Assembly (NCBI GenBank): GCA_028873815.1
Contig: JAPPNN010000027.1
Location: forward strand, 1 to 64,000
Source: Gemmatimonadota bacterium
Lineage (GTDB): Bacteria; Gemmatimonadota; Gemmatimonadetes; Longimicrobiales; Gaopeijiaceae
Length of the DNA: 64,000 nucleotides
Direction of reading: 5' to 3'
Both the position numbers and the translations under genes were made by a program. The notes beneath the pieces were generated by a model. That model was not told the DNA's origin. It worked only from the letters and a program-made list of their open reading frames with translations, and did not search any database. Below, one piece after another: positions 52,132 to 60,579 of this stretch; positions within the stretch are counted from its first letter, which is position 1, and every line of letters starts with the position of its first letter.

Positions 52132-53591
52132 GATCCAGCCACCATCGTCATGAGCCGGTAGAAGGGTTCCGGGTACAGGAAGAGGGCCAGACAGGCCACC
52201 GCCGTCGTCACAATCGCGACCAGCGACCATTTGGGCCCCTCGTGGATGCCTTCGTGGTGAGGCGGCTCATCCGGCTTTTGGAAGAAGCCCTTGAGCGGGA
52301 TCTCCATCAGGTAGGCGAGCGAGAGCAGCGAACTGACCATGAGCACCGCCATCAGGCCGACCTGACCCGCCTCCAGCGATCCCACGCCCAGGAACCACTT
52401 GCTCCACGATCCTCCTGTGGGTGGGAGTCCCACAATCGAAAGCGTTCCGATGAAGAAGGCGCCGAAGGTCACCGGCATCGTTCGCCCCAGGCCCTTCAGC
52501 TGGCTGACTTCGGACTTGTGCGCGGCCACCATGATCGCCCCCGCACAGAAGAACAGCGTGATCTTGCCGAAGGCGTGCATGAGGATGTGCAGGCCGCTGC
52601 CGATGACGCCCCAGCTGTTGGCCAGCATGGCGCCCAGCACGACGTACGACAGCTGGCTCACGGTCGAGTAGGCGAGGCGCGCCTTCAGATTGTCCTTCGT
52701 AAACGCGACCAGGGATCCGAGGATGATCGTCGCCGCGGCCGCCCACATCAGCCAGACCGACGCCCCGGCGCCCGCCAGGAAGTCGATGCCGAAGACGTAG
52801 ACCGAGATCTTGAGCACCGAGAAGACCCCCGCCTTGACCACCGCGACCGCGTGCAGCAGGGCGCTCACGGGGGTTGGCGCCACCATGGCGGCCGGCAGCC
52901 AGCGGTGGAACGGCATGACCGCGGCTTTCCCGATCCCGAAAACGAAAAGGCCCAGAAGCACGGGAACCGCGATCCCGGCCAGCCGTCCGTCCAGGATGCC
53001 CCCGGCCTGGAAGTCCAGCGTGCCCGCAACCGCATAGGTCCACACGATGGCGAGAAGCTGGAAGGCGATGGACGTGCCGAAGAGGATCCCCAGGTAGACG
53101 CGTCCGGCGCGCCTGGCGGCGTCGGTGCCCGCGTGCGTGACCAGGGGGAAGGTCGTGAGTGACAGGATCTCATAGAAGACGAAGAGGGTGAACACGTTGC
53201 CAGCGAAGGCCACGCCCATCACCGACGCGATCGCGAAGGCGAAGAACACGTAGAAGCGGGTCTGGTTCTTCTCGTGGTGCCCCCGCATGTACCCGATCGA
53301 GTACATCGTGGTCACGATCCACAGGAACGAGGCGATCAGCGCGAAGAGTACGCCGAGCGGCTCGGCCTCGAGCGCGATCGGGATGCCCCGGATCGGTTCC
53401 GCCAGCACCAGCTCGGGACGCTCGCCCGTGCTCACGACGCCGTAGATGCGCAGCACGATCGCGAACAGCGCGCCCGCCGTGACCAGGCTTGCCGCCTCGC
53501 GGGCGTTGGGGCTCTTGCGCAGGAGCAGGATCAGCAGAGTGCCCGCCGCTGGGACGGCCAGAGACAGGGCCAACAGCAACTCGATGCTCAT
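52128..53591 (-). CDS. Mrp antiporter D-like subunit (second copy)
   Basis: 487 residues, about 14 helices. FVFYEILSLTTFPLVTHAG holds the conserved membrane Glu; FGIGKAAVMPFHRWLPAAM the Lys helix; LAYSTVSQLSYVVLGAML the C-terminal Lys-proximal region. Proton/cation-translocating subunit of an Mrp-type complex. Confidence 0.92.
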   Translation of the reverse strand: MSIELLLALSLAVPAAGTLLILLLRKSPNAREAASLVTAGALFAIVLRIYGVVSTGERPELVLAEPIRGIPIALEAEPLGVLFALIASFLWIVTTMYSIGYMRGHHEKNQTRFYVFFAFAIASVMGVAFAGNVFTLFVFYEILSLTTFPLVTHAGTDAARRAGRVYLGILFGTSIAFQLLAIVWTYAVAGTLDFQAGGILDGRLAGIAVPVLLGLFVFGIGKAAVMPFHRWLPAAMVAPTPVSALLHAVAVVKAGVFSVLKISVYVFGIDFLAGAGASVWLMWAAAATIILGSLVAFTKDNLKARLAYSTVSQLSYVVLGAMLANSWGVIGSGLHILMHAFGKITLFFCAGAIMVAAHKSEVSQLKGLGRTMPVTFGAFFIGTLSIVGLPPTGGSWSKWFLGVGSLEAGQVGLMAVLMVSSLLSLAYLMEIPLKGFFQKPDEPPHHEGIHEGPKWSLVAIVTTAVACLALFLYPEPFYRLMTMVAGS

Positions 53592-53604
53592 CCGGGGCCC
53601 CTGT

Positions 53605-55089
53605 TCATGATCCGATTCCCGCCATCAGCACTTCGGCCGCCTGTCTCGCCACTCCGGCGGTCCTGACCGCGTCGATTCCGAAATACAGGTTGGCGGCCAC
53701 CAGCACCCAGGTGGGCGCCAGAAGGCTCAAGGGCGCCTCGCCGGTTGGCTCGTCACCCGAGAACTCCCGCAGGTAGGCGGCCTCGACGACGCGCCACACG
53801 TACACCAGCGCCATCACCGAAGTCACCAGCACGAGCACGGCCACCGCGATCCACGGCCCACCCTTCTCGAGAGCCCCCAGGATCAGGTACCACTTGCTGA
53901 TGAAGCCGACCGTGAGCGGCACGCCCACCAGGCTGAGCCCTCCGACCACGAAGGCCGCCATGGTCCACGGCATGCGCTTGCCCAGCCCGGCCATGGCGTC
54001 GATATGCACCGATCCGATCCGGTAGACCACGCATCCGAGCGCCATGAAGAGGGCGCCCTTCATAAGCGCGTGGTTGAAGAGGTGCAGCAGCGTCGCCGTG
54101 AGTCCCGTGATCGAGGCAAAGGAGAGGCCGAGGATCATGTACCCGATCTGCGCGACCGAGGAATACGCGAGCAATCGCTTGACATCGACCTGGAAGATCG
54201 CCACGAGCGACATGCTCACGACCGCGACCAGCGCCAGCGGCAGCAGCACTCGGTCGAGCGCCATGACGTCGAATGAGAAGGCTGCGCCGAAGATGGAGAG
54301 GAAGAACCTGAGCAGCATGTAGACGGCGACCTTGGTGGCGGTCGACGCCATGAAGGCGGTGACGGGCGACGGTGCGAAGGCGTAGGCGTTGGGCAGCCAG
54401 AGGTGAAGGGGGAAGAGCGCCAGCTTGAGACAGATCCCCACACCCAGAAAACCGTACGCCACCTTGACGGTTCGCGAGTCCCACACGCCGGGCAGCAGTC
54501 CCGCCAGGTCCGCCATGTTCAGGGACCCGGTCATGACGTACAGCAGCCCGATACCGATGACGATGAAGGTGGCCCCGACAGACCCCATGATCAGGTAGCG
54601 GTAGGCTGCGGTCAGTGCGCGGCGCGGTCTGCCGAGCGAGATCAGGGCGTAGGCGGAGAGCGACGAGATCTCGAGGAAGACGAACACGTTGAACATGTCA
54701 CCGGTGATCGTGATGCCCAGGAGTCCCGAGAGACAGAGAAGATAGGCCGCGTAGAAGAGCGGAATCCGTCTGGAGGCGATCTCGTGTTCAACGCTGGCGA
54801 CCGAGTAGGGGGTCACGACGGCGCCGATCGACGCGACGATCACCAGCACCCACGCATTGACGATGTCGACCCGGTACTCGATGCCGATGGGGGGAACCCA
54901 GTCGCCGATATGGTAGGAGACAACGCCGCCCGCCATGACCTGACCCAGCAGGGCCAGCGCGATGGCGAGCACCGACCAGCTCGCCAGCACGGCCAGCCAG
55001 GCCGCTGCCCTGCCGTGACGCAGGACGGCGCAGATCGGCGCGGCCAACAGCGGCACGACGACCTGGAGGATGGGAAGCTGGGCAGTCAC
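53605..55089 (-). CDS. Mrp antiporter D subunit (first copy)
   Basis: 494 residues from a GTG at 55089. NVFVFLEISSLSAYALISLG (membrane Glu), GVGICLKLALFPLHLWLPNAY (Lys helix), LLAYSSVAQIGYMILGL. Follows the C subunit by 64 bp, the normal order in Mrp operons. Confidence 0.92.
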   Translation of the reverse strand: MTAQLPILQVVVPLLAAPICAVLRHGRAAAWLAVLASWSVLAIALALLGQVMAGGVVSYHIGDWVPPIGIEYRVDIVNAWVLVIVASIGAVVTPYSVASVEHEIASRRIPLFYAAYLLCLSGLLGITITGDMFNVFVFLEISSLSAYALISLGRPRRALTAAYRYLIMGSVGATFIVIGIGLLYVMTGSLNMADLAGLLPGVWDSRTVKVAYGFLGVGICLKLALFPLHLWLPNAYAFAPSPVTAFMASTATKVAVYMLLRFFLSIFGAAFSFDVMALDRVLLPLALVAVVSMSLVAIFQVDVKRLLAYSSVAQIGYMILGLSFASITGLTATLLHLFNHALMKGALFMALGCVVYRIGSVHIDAMAGLGKRMPWTMAAFVVGGLSLVGVPLTVGFISKWYLILGALEKGGPWIAVAVLVLVTSVMALVYVWRVVEAAYLREFSGDEPTGEAPLSLLAPTWVLVAANLYFGIDAVRTAGVARQAAEVLMAGIGS

Positions 55090-55153
55090 GCGGCCCGTCC
55101 CTTCACCCGCGCCGGCCACCTGCAGGCGTCCCGGCCGGTCGTGGACCCGCGTC

Positions 55154-55552
55154 TCATTCCGACGCCTCCACCAGCGCCTCGATGCGGTTGATCTCGTCCT
55201 CTTCCAGCGTCCCGTAGGCCTCCTTGATGCGCACGGCCAGGGCAAGCCCCACGGAAGTGGTCGCGATGCCCACGACGATGGCGGTGAGAATCAGCACATG
55301 CGGCAGCGGGTTCGAGTAGACGACGTGTTCCATCGCTTCGCCGCCGTGCCCGTCGCCCACCAGGATCGGCGGCGTGCCGCCGGTGATCTTGCCCATGCTA
55401 ATGTACAACATGAATACAGATGTCTGAAATACATTGAGACCAACGATTTTCTTGATCAGATTCCCGCGTGAGATGAGGATGTAGAAGCCCACCATCATCA
55501 GGAAAATCACGACCCAGTAGTTGTAGTGCGAGACGAAGAAATCGAGGCTCAC
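55154..55552 (-). CDS. mrpC: Mrp antiporter subunit C (NuoK-like)
   Basis: 132 residues, three membrane helices. FYILISRGNLIKKIVGLNVF and NPLPHVLILTAIVVGIATTS are MrpC/NuoK hallmarks. Overlaps the B subunit gene by 4 bp. Confidence 0.93.
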   Translation of the reverse strand: MSLDFFVSHYNYWVVIFLMMVGFYILISRGNLIKKIVGLNVFQTSVFMLYISMGKITGGTPPILVGDGHGGEAMEHVVYSNPLPHVLILTAIVVGIATTSVGLALAVRIKEAYGTLEEDEINRIEALVEASE

Positions 55553-55974
55553 GACTCACTCCTTCCCCGACCCGCGAAGAGGTAGAACACCGATGCCATG
55601 ACCCCGAAAACGGTGACGAGCACACCGAGCTCGACCAGGAGGATACCGTAGTGCTGGCCGTATTTGGGATCCTGCGCGAGGGCGTCGTAGCCCAGGTAGT
55701 TATGGCCCAGCAACATCGTCACCACCCCGACGCCTCCGTAGATCACGACGCCGAGCGCGGCACACAGGCGCGTGAACCACGGCGGCAGCACGCGTTGCAC
55801 CGCCGCGAGGCCGTACACCAGTGCCAGCAGTGCAAACGCGGCCGTCAGGATCACGCCCGCCTGGAACCCGCCCCCGGGGCTGTAGTCGCCGTGGAAATGC
55901 ACATAGAGTGCGAACATGATGATGAAGGGAGTGAGTATCTTGGCTCCCACCCGGACGATGATCTCTTCCCTCAT
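55549..55974 (-). CDS. mrpB: Mrp antiporter subunit B
   Basis: 141 residues, four helices. ILTPFIIMFALYVHFHGDYS and GGGFQAGVILTA are the MrpB signatures. Overlaps both neighbours by 4 bp. Confidence 0.93.
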   Translation of the reverse strand: MREEIIVRVGAKILTPFIIMFALYVHFHGDYSPGGGFQAGVILTAAFALLALVYGLAAVQRVLPPWFTRLCAALGVVIYGGVGVVTMLLGHNYLGYDALAQDPKYGQHYGILLVELGVLVTVFGVMASVFYLFAGRGRSES

Positions 55975-56564
55975 CGGTGCCCCGCCCCGTCCGCCTGGCC
56001 GTCAGCGCCTGCCTGGCCATGGTCACCCGCCGCGGCGCGTGAACGCCTTCCCCCCATGAGCAGCAGCATCACGCCGACGGCCGCCGCGAAGACCACAGTT
56101 ACTTCGCCCCAGGTGTCGTACCCCCGGTACGAGGCGAGCACTGCCGTCACGACGTTGGGAATGTCGATCTCGTTCGGACTCTCCTCCAGGTAGTGATCGG
56201 CCACATGGTGGTGCACGGGGTTGTCCGCGCCGCCGAACCCCGGCATGTCGATCGTGCCGTAGACCAGGGCCAGTCCCGTCACGCTGACGACGATCAGCGG
56301 CAGCAGAGGGGTGTGGCCGGGCCTGTTTTCGTGGTGTCCGGCCAGGGCCAGCGCCCCCAGGAAGAGGACGGTCGAGATCCCGGCCCCCACCGCCGCCTCG
56401 GTGAAGGCCACGTCCACCGCGTCCATCACCGTGAACAGCCCCGCCGACAGCAGCGAGTAGATCCCGGCCAGCATGACCACCGCGAACAGATTGCGGATCC
56501 TCAGGAGCGCGATTCCCGCCACCGCCAGCAGCGTGAGGAGCACGATGTCGACGACGATGCTCAT
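55971..56564 (-). CDS. MbhD/MbhE-like subunit (DUF4040), stands in for MrpA C-terminus
   Basis: 197 residues, about five helices. First part (RNLFAVVMLAGIYSLLSAGL, DVAFTEAAVGAG) is the DUF4040/MbhD domain, second part (YDTWGEVTVVFAAAVGVMLL) the MbhE-type domain. In standard Mrp complexes these are the C-terminal end of the large MrpA; here they form a separate protein, as in the Mrp module of membrane-bound hydrogenases. Confidence 0.88.
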   Translation of the reverse strand: MSIVVDIVLLTLLAVAGIALLRIRNLFAVVMLAGIYSLLSAGLFTVMDAVDVAFTEAAVGAGISTVLFLGALALAGHHENRPGHTPLLPLIVVSVTGLALVYGTIDMPGFGGADNPVHHHVADHYLEESPNEIDIPNVVTAVLASYRGYDTWGEVTVVFAAAVGVMLLLMGGRRSRAAAGDHGQAGADGQADGAGHR

Positions 56565-56980
56565 GATGGGTCCCCTACCCCGCGCTCGCCGTCAGCGGGC
56601 GCCTGCCGTGCGGCATCCGGCGCGCCGCCGCCGCGGGCATCCTTTCCGGCCCCCGCCTGCGCGCCCCGCACGGTGTAGGGCGTCGTGCCTCCCGACAGCG
56701 CAGCCTTGGCCACGGCGTGGGTCGCGATCGGGCTGGTGAACCACAGGAACGCCAGCACCAGCACCAGGCGCACGGCAACGAGACCCGTGCCGTCGTGGAG
56801 GCTGTAGACGCACAGGCCGGCAAGGGTCAGTCCCGCACCCATCGTGTCCACCATTCCCGCCGCGTGCATGCGGGTGAAGACGTCCGGCAGCCGCACCATG
56901 CCCACCGACCCGGTCACCATGAAGAAGCCACCGGCGATAAGCAGCACCCAGACGACCGCGTTGACGATGTCACCCATCAT
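56561..56980 (-). CDS. mrpG: Mrp antiporter subunit G
   Basis: 139 residues. Three helices with GGFFMVTGSVGMVRLPDVFT and RMHAAGMVDTMGAGLTL, the MrpG pattern, then a Gly/Ala-rich C-terminal tail of about 40 residues that is longer than usual. Overlaps neighbours by 4 bp. Confidence 0.92.
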   Translation of the reverse strand: MMGDIVNAVVWVLLIAGGFFMVTGSVGMVRLPDVFTRMHAAGMVDTMGAGLTLAGLCVYSLHDGTGLVAVRLVLVLAFLWFTSPIATHAVAKAALSGGTTPYTVRGAQAGAGKDARGGGAPDAARQAPADGERGVGDPS

Positions 56981-57261
56981 TCGGTGCCCGTCTCCCTCGG
57001 CGCGCTCACGCCGAGATCACCGTACTCGATGTACTTGAGCACGGCGATGGTCCCGATGAAGTTGATCAGCGCGTACGCCAGCGCGAGGTCGAGAAAATCC
57101 GGGCGCCCGTTCACGAATCCGAGCACCGCGATGAGCACCACCGTCTTCGTGCCGATGTTGTTGAGCGCGAGAACCCGGTCGTAGGCCGTCGGCCCCAGCA
57201 CGGCGCGCAGCATCGCGAGCACCATGCATACGAGCACCGCGGCGGCGGACACGGCGAACAC
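56977..57261 (-). CDS. mrpF: Mrp antiporter subunit F
   Basis: 94 residues, three helices; LGPTAYDRVLALNNIGTKTV is the MrpF signature. GTG start, 1-bp gap from the E subunit stop. Confidence 0.92.
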   Translation of the reverse strand: MFAVSAAAVLVCMVLAMLRAVLGPTAYDRVLALNNIGTKTVVLIAVLGFVNGRPDFLDLALAYALINFIGTIAVLKYIEYGDLGVSAPRETGTE

Positions 57262-57262
57262 C

Positions 57263-57742
57263 CTACTCTGCCTCTCCCTCGAGCTGCGCCACGCGCCGGT
57301 TCATGATGTTTTCCTCCGACCCGTCGATCTCCTCCTGCACGATGGCGTGCACCTCGAAGTCGTCTCCCACGATTCCAGTGGTGACGGTGCCGGGGGTCAG
57401 GGTGATCGAATTGGCGTAGATGAAGCGCCCCAGATCGGTGCGCTGGGATGCCCGGAAGTGAACGATCGACGGATCGACGCGGATCCTGGGGGACAGGATG
57501 ATCCTTGCCACTCGCACGTTGGACTTGAAGATCTCCCACACCAGCCAGGGCACGTAGGTGGCGGCACGCCAGGCCAGGTGCAGCGGCAGGGACTCGCGGT
57601 CCAGGATACCCATGCGCGTCACTACGAGCACCGCAATGGAGCAGGTCACCACTCCGAAAAACAGGAAGAGCGGGGTGAAGTGCCACGACAGAACGAGCCA
57701 GAGGGCGAACAGGATCGCCCAGAGCCACGGCGCGCGGTTCAA
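57263..57742 (-). CDS. mrpE: Mrp antiporter subunit E
   Basis: 159 residues, two or three N-terminal helices and a cytoplasmic domain with SITLTPGTVTTGI and HAIVQEEID. TTG start at 57742. First gene of the ten-gene antiporter operon (E, F, G, MbhDE-like, B, C, D, D, small, D). Confidence 0.9.
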   Translation of the reverse strand: MNRAPWLWAILFALWLVLSWHFTPLFLFFGVVTCSIAVLVVTRMGILDRESLPLHLAWRAATYVPWLVWEIFKSNVRVARIILSPRIRVDPSIVHFRASQRTDLGRFIYANSITLTPGTVTTGIVGDDFEVHAIVQEEIDGSEENIMNRRVAQLEGEAE

Positions 57743-57794
57743 GTCATCGATCTCCCGGCTGTCGGCTGCGTGGTCGCAAACACCGCGGGCGAAT

Positions 57795-58331
57795 CTACCA
57801 GTTGGACTGCGCTCCGTCCACTATTTCCTGCACTAGCAGTTCGATCGCTTCCGTCCTGCCATTCTCTTCCGTCTCGCTGGCATCCAGGTACTGTCCCACC
57901 ACCCTGAGCCGGGTGTTGTCCCACAGGATCGTGTAGGCCTCGCGATCGAGCACCTCGACCCGCACCGTCAGCACGACCTCGCGCTGCAGCACCTGGACGC
58001 TCTCGGTCTCCTGGCCCCGGCGATAGAGCGGAGCGGTAAGCTCGTAGCTGAGGATGCTCCCGCTCACGACCGCGTCCGCCGCACCCTCTCCCGCGGGATT
58101 GAGGCCCAAGGCGCGTGGCAGCTGGCGCAGAAGCGCTTCGTGGATCTCCTGCGCGAGCTCGAAGCGGGCGGTTTCGTTCTCGAACGGCAGGATGGCGATG
58201 GTGCGAATGTGCTCAGGGAAACCGGCGCCCGCGATGAACGAGTAGTTACAGCCGGCCCCCGCGAGAAGCAGGATCGCGGCGGCTGCCGCGGAGGCCCGGA
58301 TTCCAGATGTTGGACGGAAACGAATCCACAT
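57795..58331 (-). CDS. LptE-like lipoprotein (LPS assembly)
   Basis: 178 residues. Signal with lipobox LLAGAGC, then IRTIAILPFENETARFELAQ and a beta/alpha layout typical of LptE-family lipoproteins, which plug the LptD pore for LPS insertion. The start at 58331 overlaps the end of the upstream gene by 86 bp. No lptD is in the window. Confidence 0.78.
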   Translation of the reverse strand: MWIRFRPTSGIRASAAAAAILLLAGAGCNYSFIAGAGFPEHIRTIAILPFENETARFELAQEIHEALLRQLPRALGLNPAGEGAADAVVSGSILSYELTAPLYRRGQETESVQVLQREVVLTVRVEVLDREAYTILWDNTRLRVVGQYLDASETEENGRTEAIELLVQEIVDGAQSNW

Positions 58332-59064
58332 GTTCGAAGGTCTCCAGTCGCAGCCTGAGTTCACGGTAGTCCCGAAGGTTACGGTAGGTCGCTTCCGCGG
58401 GGTAGTCGGATCCGGGTCCGGGCTCGGTGGCGAGCACGCGCTGCACGACCGCGCCGCCGTCCAGGACCATCGCATCGGCCACCGCGTGGCCCCGCAGGCG
58501 AAAGCGGACGCCACCCGCCGTGGGAAGTCGATACTCCAACTCCATCGTACCGTTGTCTTCGCGGCCGGCGACCAGCGTCGCGTCATCGCCGGGGCGGAAC
58601 ACCCCCAGCGCGGCCCAGAACAGGGCCGGAGGCGGCACGAGCTCGCTGGGGAGTTCGGCCGGGATCCGCAGCTCGTCGCCCACAAGCGCCGCGATGGCGG
58701 CGACTTCCCCGTTGTCGAGAAAGAGGTCCAGCCGAGCCTTGGCGGGTGGTTCGATACGGGCCACGCCCGTGCCCTCGCCCCGGAAGTCGGGCTCCTGTGC
58801 CCGCCAGGCGAAGACCAGGCGAGCCGCTTCCGTGAGCCGCGTCGCCTGCTCGGCCCTGACCGCCTCGGCTGTGATGGCCGCTGGCGGCTCCGGGAGCTGC
58901 ACGGTCTGGTCCACGCTTCCCGACGAGGCACAGGCGGACGCCAGGACGACGCCCAGCGCGGCTGCGGTTCGCCGAGTCGCCAGCGACCGGCGGGGGACTC
59001 GCCGCAGGCACCGGTGTGGACACGCCCGGAGGCCGCCGGCCCGGGCATCCCGGGTCCGGCTCAC
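58246..59064 (-). CDS. Outer-membrane lipoprotein, LolA/LolB-like fold, hypothetical
   Basis: About 272 residues from a GTG at 59064; an ATG at 59103 is possible but overlaps the divergent gene. Lipobox VLASAC. The body (LVFAWRAQEPDFRGEGTGVA, ARLDLFLDNGEVAAIAALVG) resembles DUF4292/LolB-type proteins that bind lipid chains. Pairing with an LptE-like gene fits an envelope role. The C-terminal about 28 codons overlap the LptE signal peptide region. Confidence 0.62.
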   Translation of the reverse strand: MSRTRDARAGGLRACPHRCLRRVPRRSLATRRTAAALGVVLASACASSGSVDQTVQLPEPPAAITAEAVRAEQATRLTEAARLVFAWRAQEPDFRGEGTGVARIEPPAKARLDLFLDNGEVAAIAALVGDELRIPAELPSELVPPPALFWAALGVFRPGDDATLVAGREDNGTMELEYRLPTAGGVRFRLRGHAVADAMVLDGGAVVQRVLATEPGPGSDYPAEATYRNLRDYRELRLRLETFEHVDSFPSNIWNPGLRGSRRDPASRGGRL

Positions 59065-59101
59065 TACCGCTCCATTCCGTCTCTTCGTACCTTCGGCGGT
59101 C

Positions 59102-59842
59102 ATGCCCTCCAAGCCCGTCTTCCTGGTATCCGACATCCACTTCGGCGCCGTTCCGCAGGAAACCGAGGAAGCCTTTCGGCGCTGGCTGCTGCATGTAAAG
59201 GAAGCCGGCAGCTTCCTGATCATCAACGGGGACCTCTTCGATTTCTGGTTCGAATATCGCAGGGTGATCCTGGCCGAGCACGTGCGGGTACTGGCGCTTC
59301 TGGCGGACCTCGTCGATTCCGGCGTGCGCGTGTTGGCGATGGGCGGCAACCACGACTGGTGGGGTGGCGACTTCCTGCGGGACCGCATCGGCATCGAGTT
59401 CCGACAGGAGCCGGTTCGGCTCGAGATCGGGAAGGTGTCGCTGTTCGTGGCCCACGGGGACGGCCTGGGGTCGGGCGATCTGGGCTACCGGATCCTCCGC
59501 CTGGTGCTTCGCAGCCGCCTGACGCGCTGGCTCTTCCGCTGGTTGCACCCGGACTTGGGCATCCCCATCGCGGACCGGTTCTCGGGGACGCGGCACCAGC
59601 TTGGGTCCCCGGATACGCCGCCTGACGACGGAAGGGCGAGGTTCCTGGCGAACTGGGCCGCGGACCAACTCGAGGGCGATGCCTCGATCGACATCGTCGC
59701 CCTTGGCCATGCCCACCAGCCCGTGATCCGCGAATTCGCACCGGGGCGCTTCTATGTGAACACGGGAGACTGGGTCGTGCATCGCTCATACGTGACGATC
59801 GGACCCTCCGGGACGCCCGAACTGCACGAATGGGAGCGCTAG
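59102..59842 (+). CDS. UDP-2,3-diacylglucosamine hydrolase-like metallophosphatase (LpxH type)
   Basis: 246 residues. Metallophosphoesterase motifs in order: DIHFG, NGDLFDFWFEY, GGNHDWWGG, AHGDGLG and LGHAHQP. NGDLFDFWFEY is characteristic of LpxH-like enzymes that cleave UDP-diacylglucosamine to lipid X in lipid A synthesis. Divergent from the lipoprotein pair; no other lpx gene nearby. Confidence 0.88.
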   Translation: MPSKPVFLVSDIHFGAVPQETEEAFRRWLLHVKEAGSFLIINGDLFDFWFEYRRVILAEHVRVLALLADLVDSGVRVLAMGGNHDWWGGDFLRDRIGIEFRQEPVRLEIGKVSLFVAHGDGLGSGDLGYRILRLVLRSRLTRWLFRWLHPDLGIPIADRFSGTRHQLGSPDTPPDDGRARFLANWAADQLEGDASIDIVALGHAHQPVIREFAPGRFYVNTGDWVVHRSYVTIGPSGTPELHEWER

Positions 59843-59922
59843 GCGGACATCGCCGCGGGCCCCCGCAGCGGCGGGACAATGTCACGAGACAGGGGACGGC
59901 GCGGGGTTTCCCGGGAGCCCGC

Positions 59923-60579
59923 TCATCCGACGGGGATCCGAACCGCGACCTCGACGCCCCCTCCGACGGGGTCGCCCTCGATCGTCAGCGGCTCCGGGAA
60001 GTCCTGGAGGTGGGCGGACACGAAGGCATCGACTCCGGAAAGCAGGAGCGTGAAGATCGCCACGGCAAACCAGTCCTCACGCTGCTCTTCGCGGGCGTCA
60101 ACCAGTCCCCGAAAGCGGGACACCTGCTCGTTTTCGCCCAGCAGGGTTTCTATTTCCATGGGATCGGTCACGCCGTCCATCATCAGCTGGGCCGTGACCC
60201 GCTCCTCCCAGATACGGGCCTGTTCGCGCGCGACTCCCAGTCGGCGCGCGGTCTTGTAGAGCATCCAGCCCGCGAGAGACTCGGCCCCGAAGTAGAAGGC
60301 CCCGCGCGTCAGCGATCCCGAGGCGGCGTGTCCCCACCCCGGAACGAGCGAGCCGCGCAGGAACGCGCCTGACGGACTGACGCCGCCGGCCGCAGCATCC
60401 GGCACGGCCAAAGAGTCGGCCACCTGTGTTATGTCCGCCGCCGCAGCCCCCGCCTCCTGGCCCACGAGGCGGCCGGGCCCGATTGCCGATATGCACAATA
60501 ACATTGCACATGCATAACATGTTTGCACAAGCAAACTCGGCATCCGCCACGGGCTCCCGCGTCTCCTTCTATCCATCAT
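59923..60579 (-). CDS. DUF5683-like protein
   Basis: Up to 218 residues. SLVPGWGHAASGSLTRGAFY and LLSGVDAFVSAHLQDFPEPL match the DUF5683 pattern of membrane-linked proteins in Bacteroidota/Gemmatimonadota. N-terminal start uncertain: ATG at 60579, 60543 or lower; 60543 gives a good signal peptide. The coding stretch 60488-60538 is strikingly AT-rich with rare codons. Overlaps the kinase gene end by 11 bp if the first start is used. Confidence 0.72.
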   Translation of the reverse strand: MMDRRRRGSPWRMPSLLVQTCYACAMLLCISAIGPGRLVGQEAGAAAADITQVADSLAVPDAAAGGVSPSGAFLRGSLVPGWGHAASGSLTRGAFYFGAESLAGWMLYKTARRLGVAREQARIWEERVTAQLMMDGVTDPMEIETLLGENEQVSRFRGLVDAREEQREDWFAVAIFTLLLSGVDAFVSAHLQDFPEPLTIEGDPVGGGVEVAVRIPVG

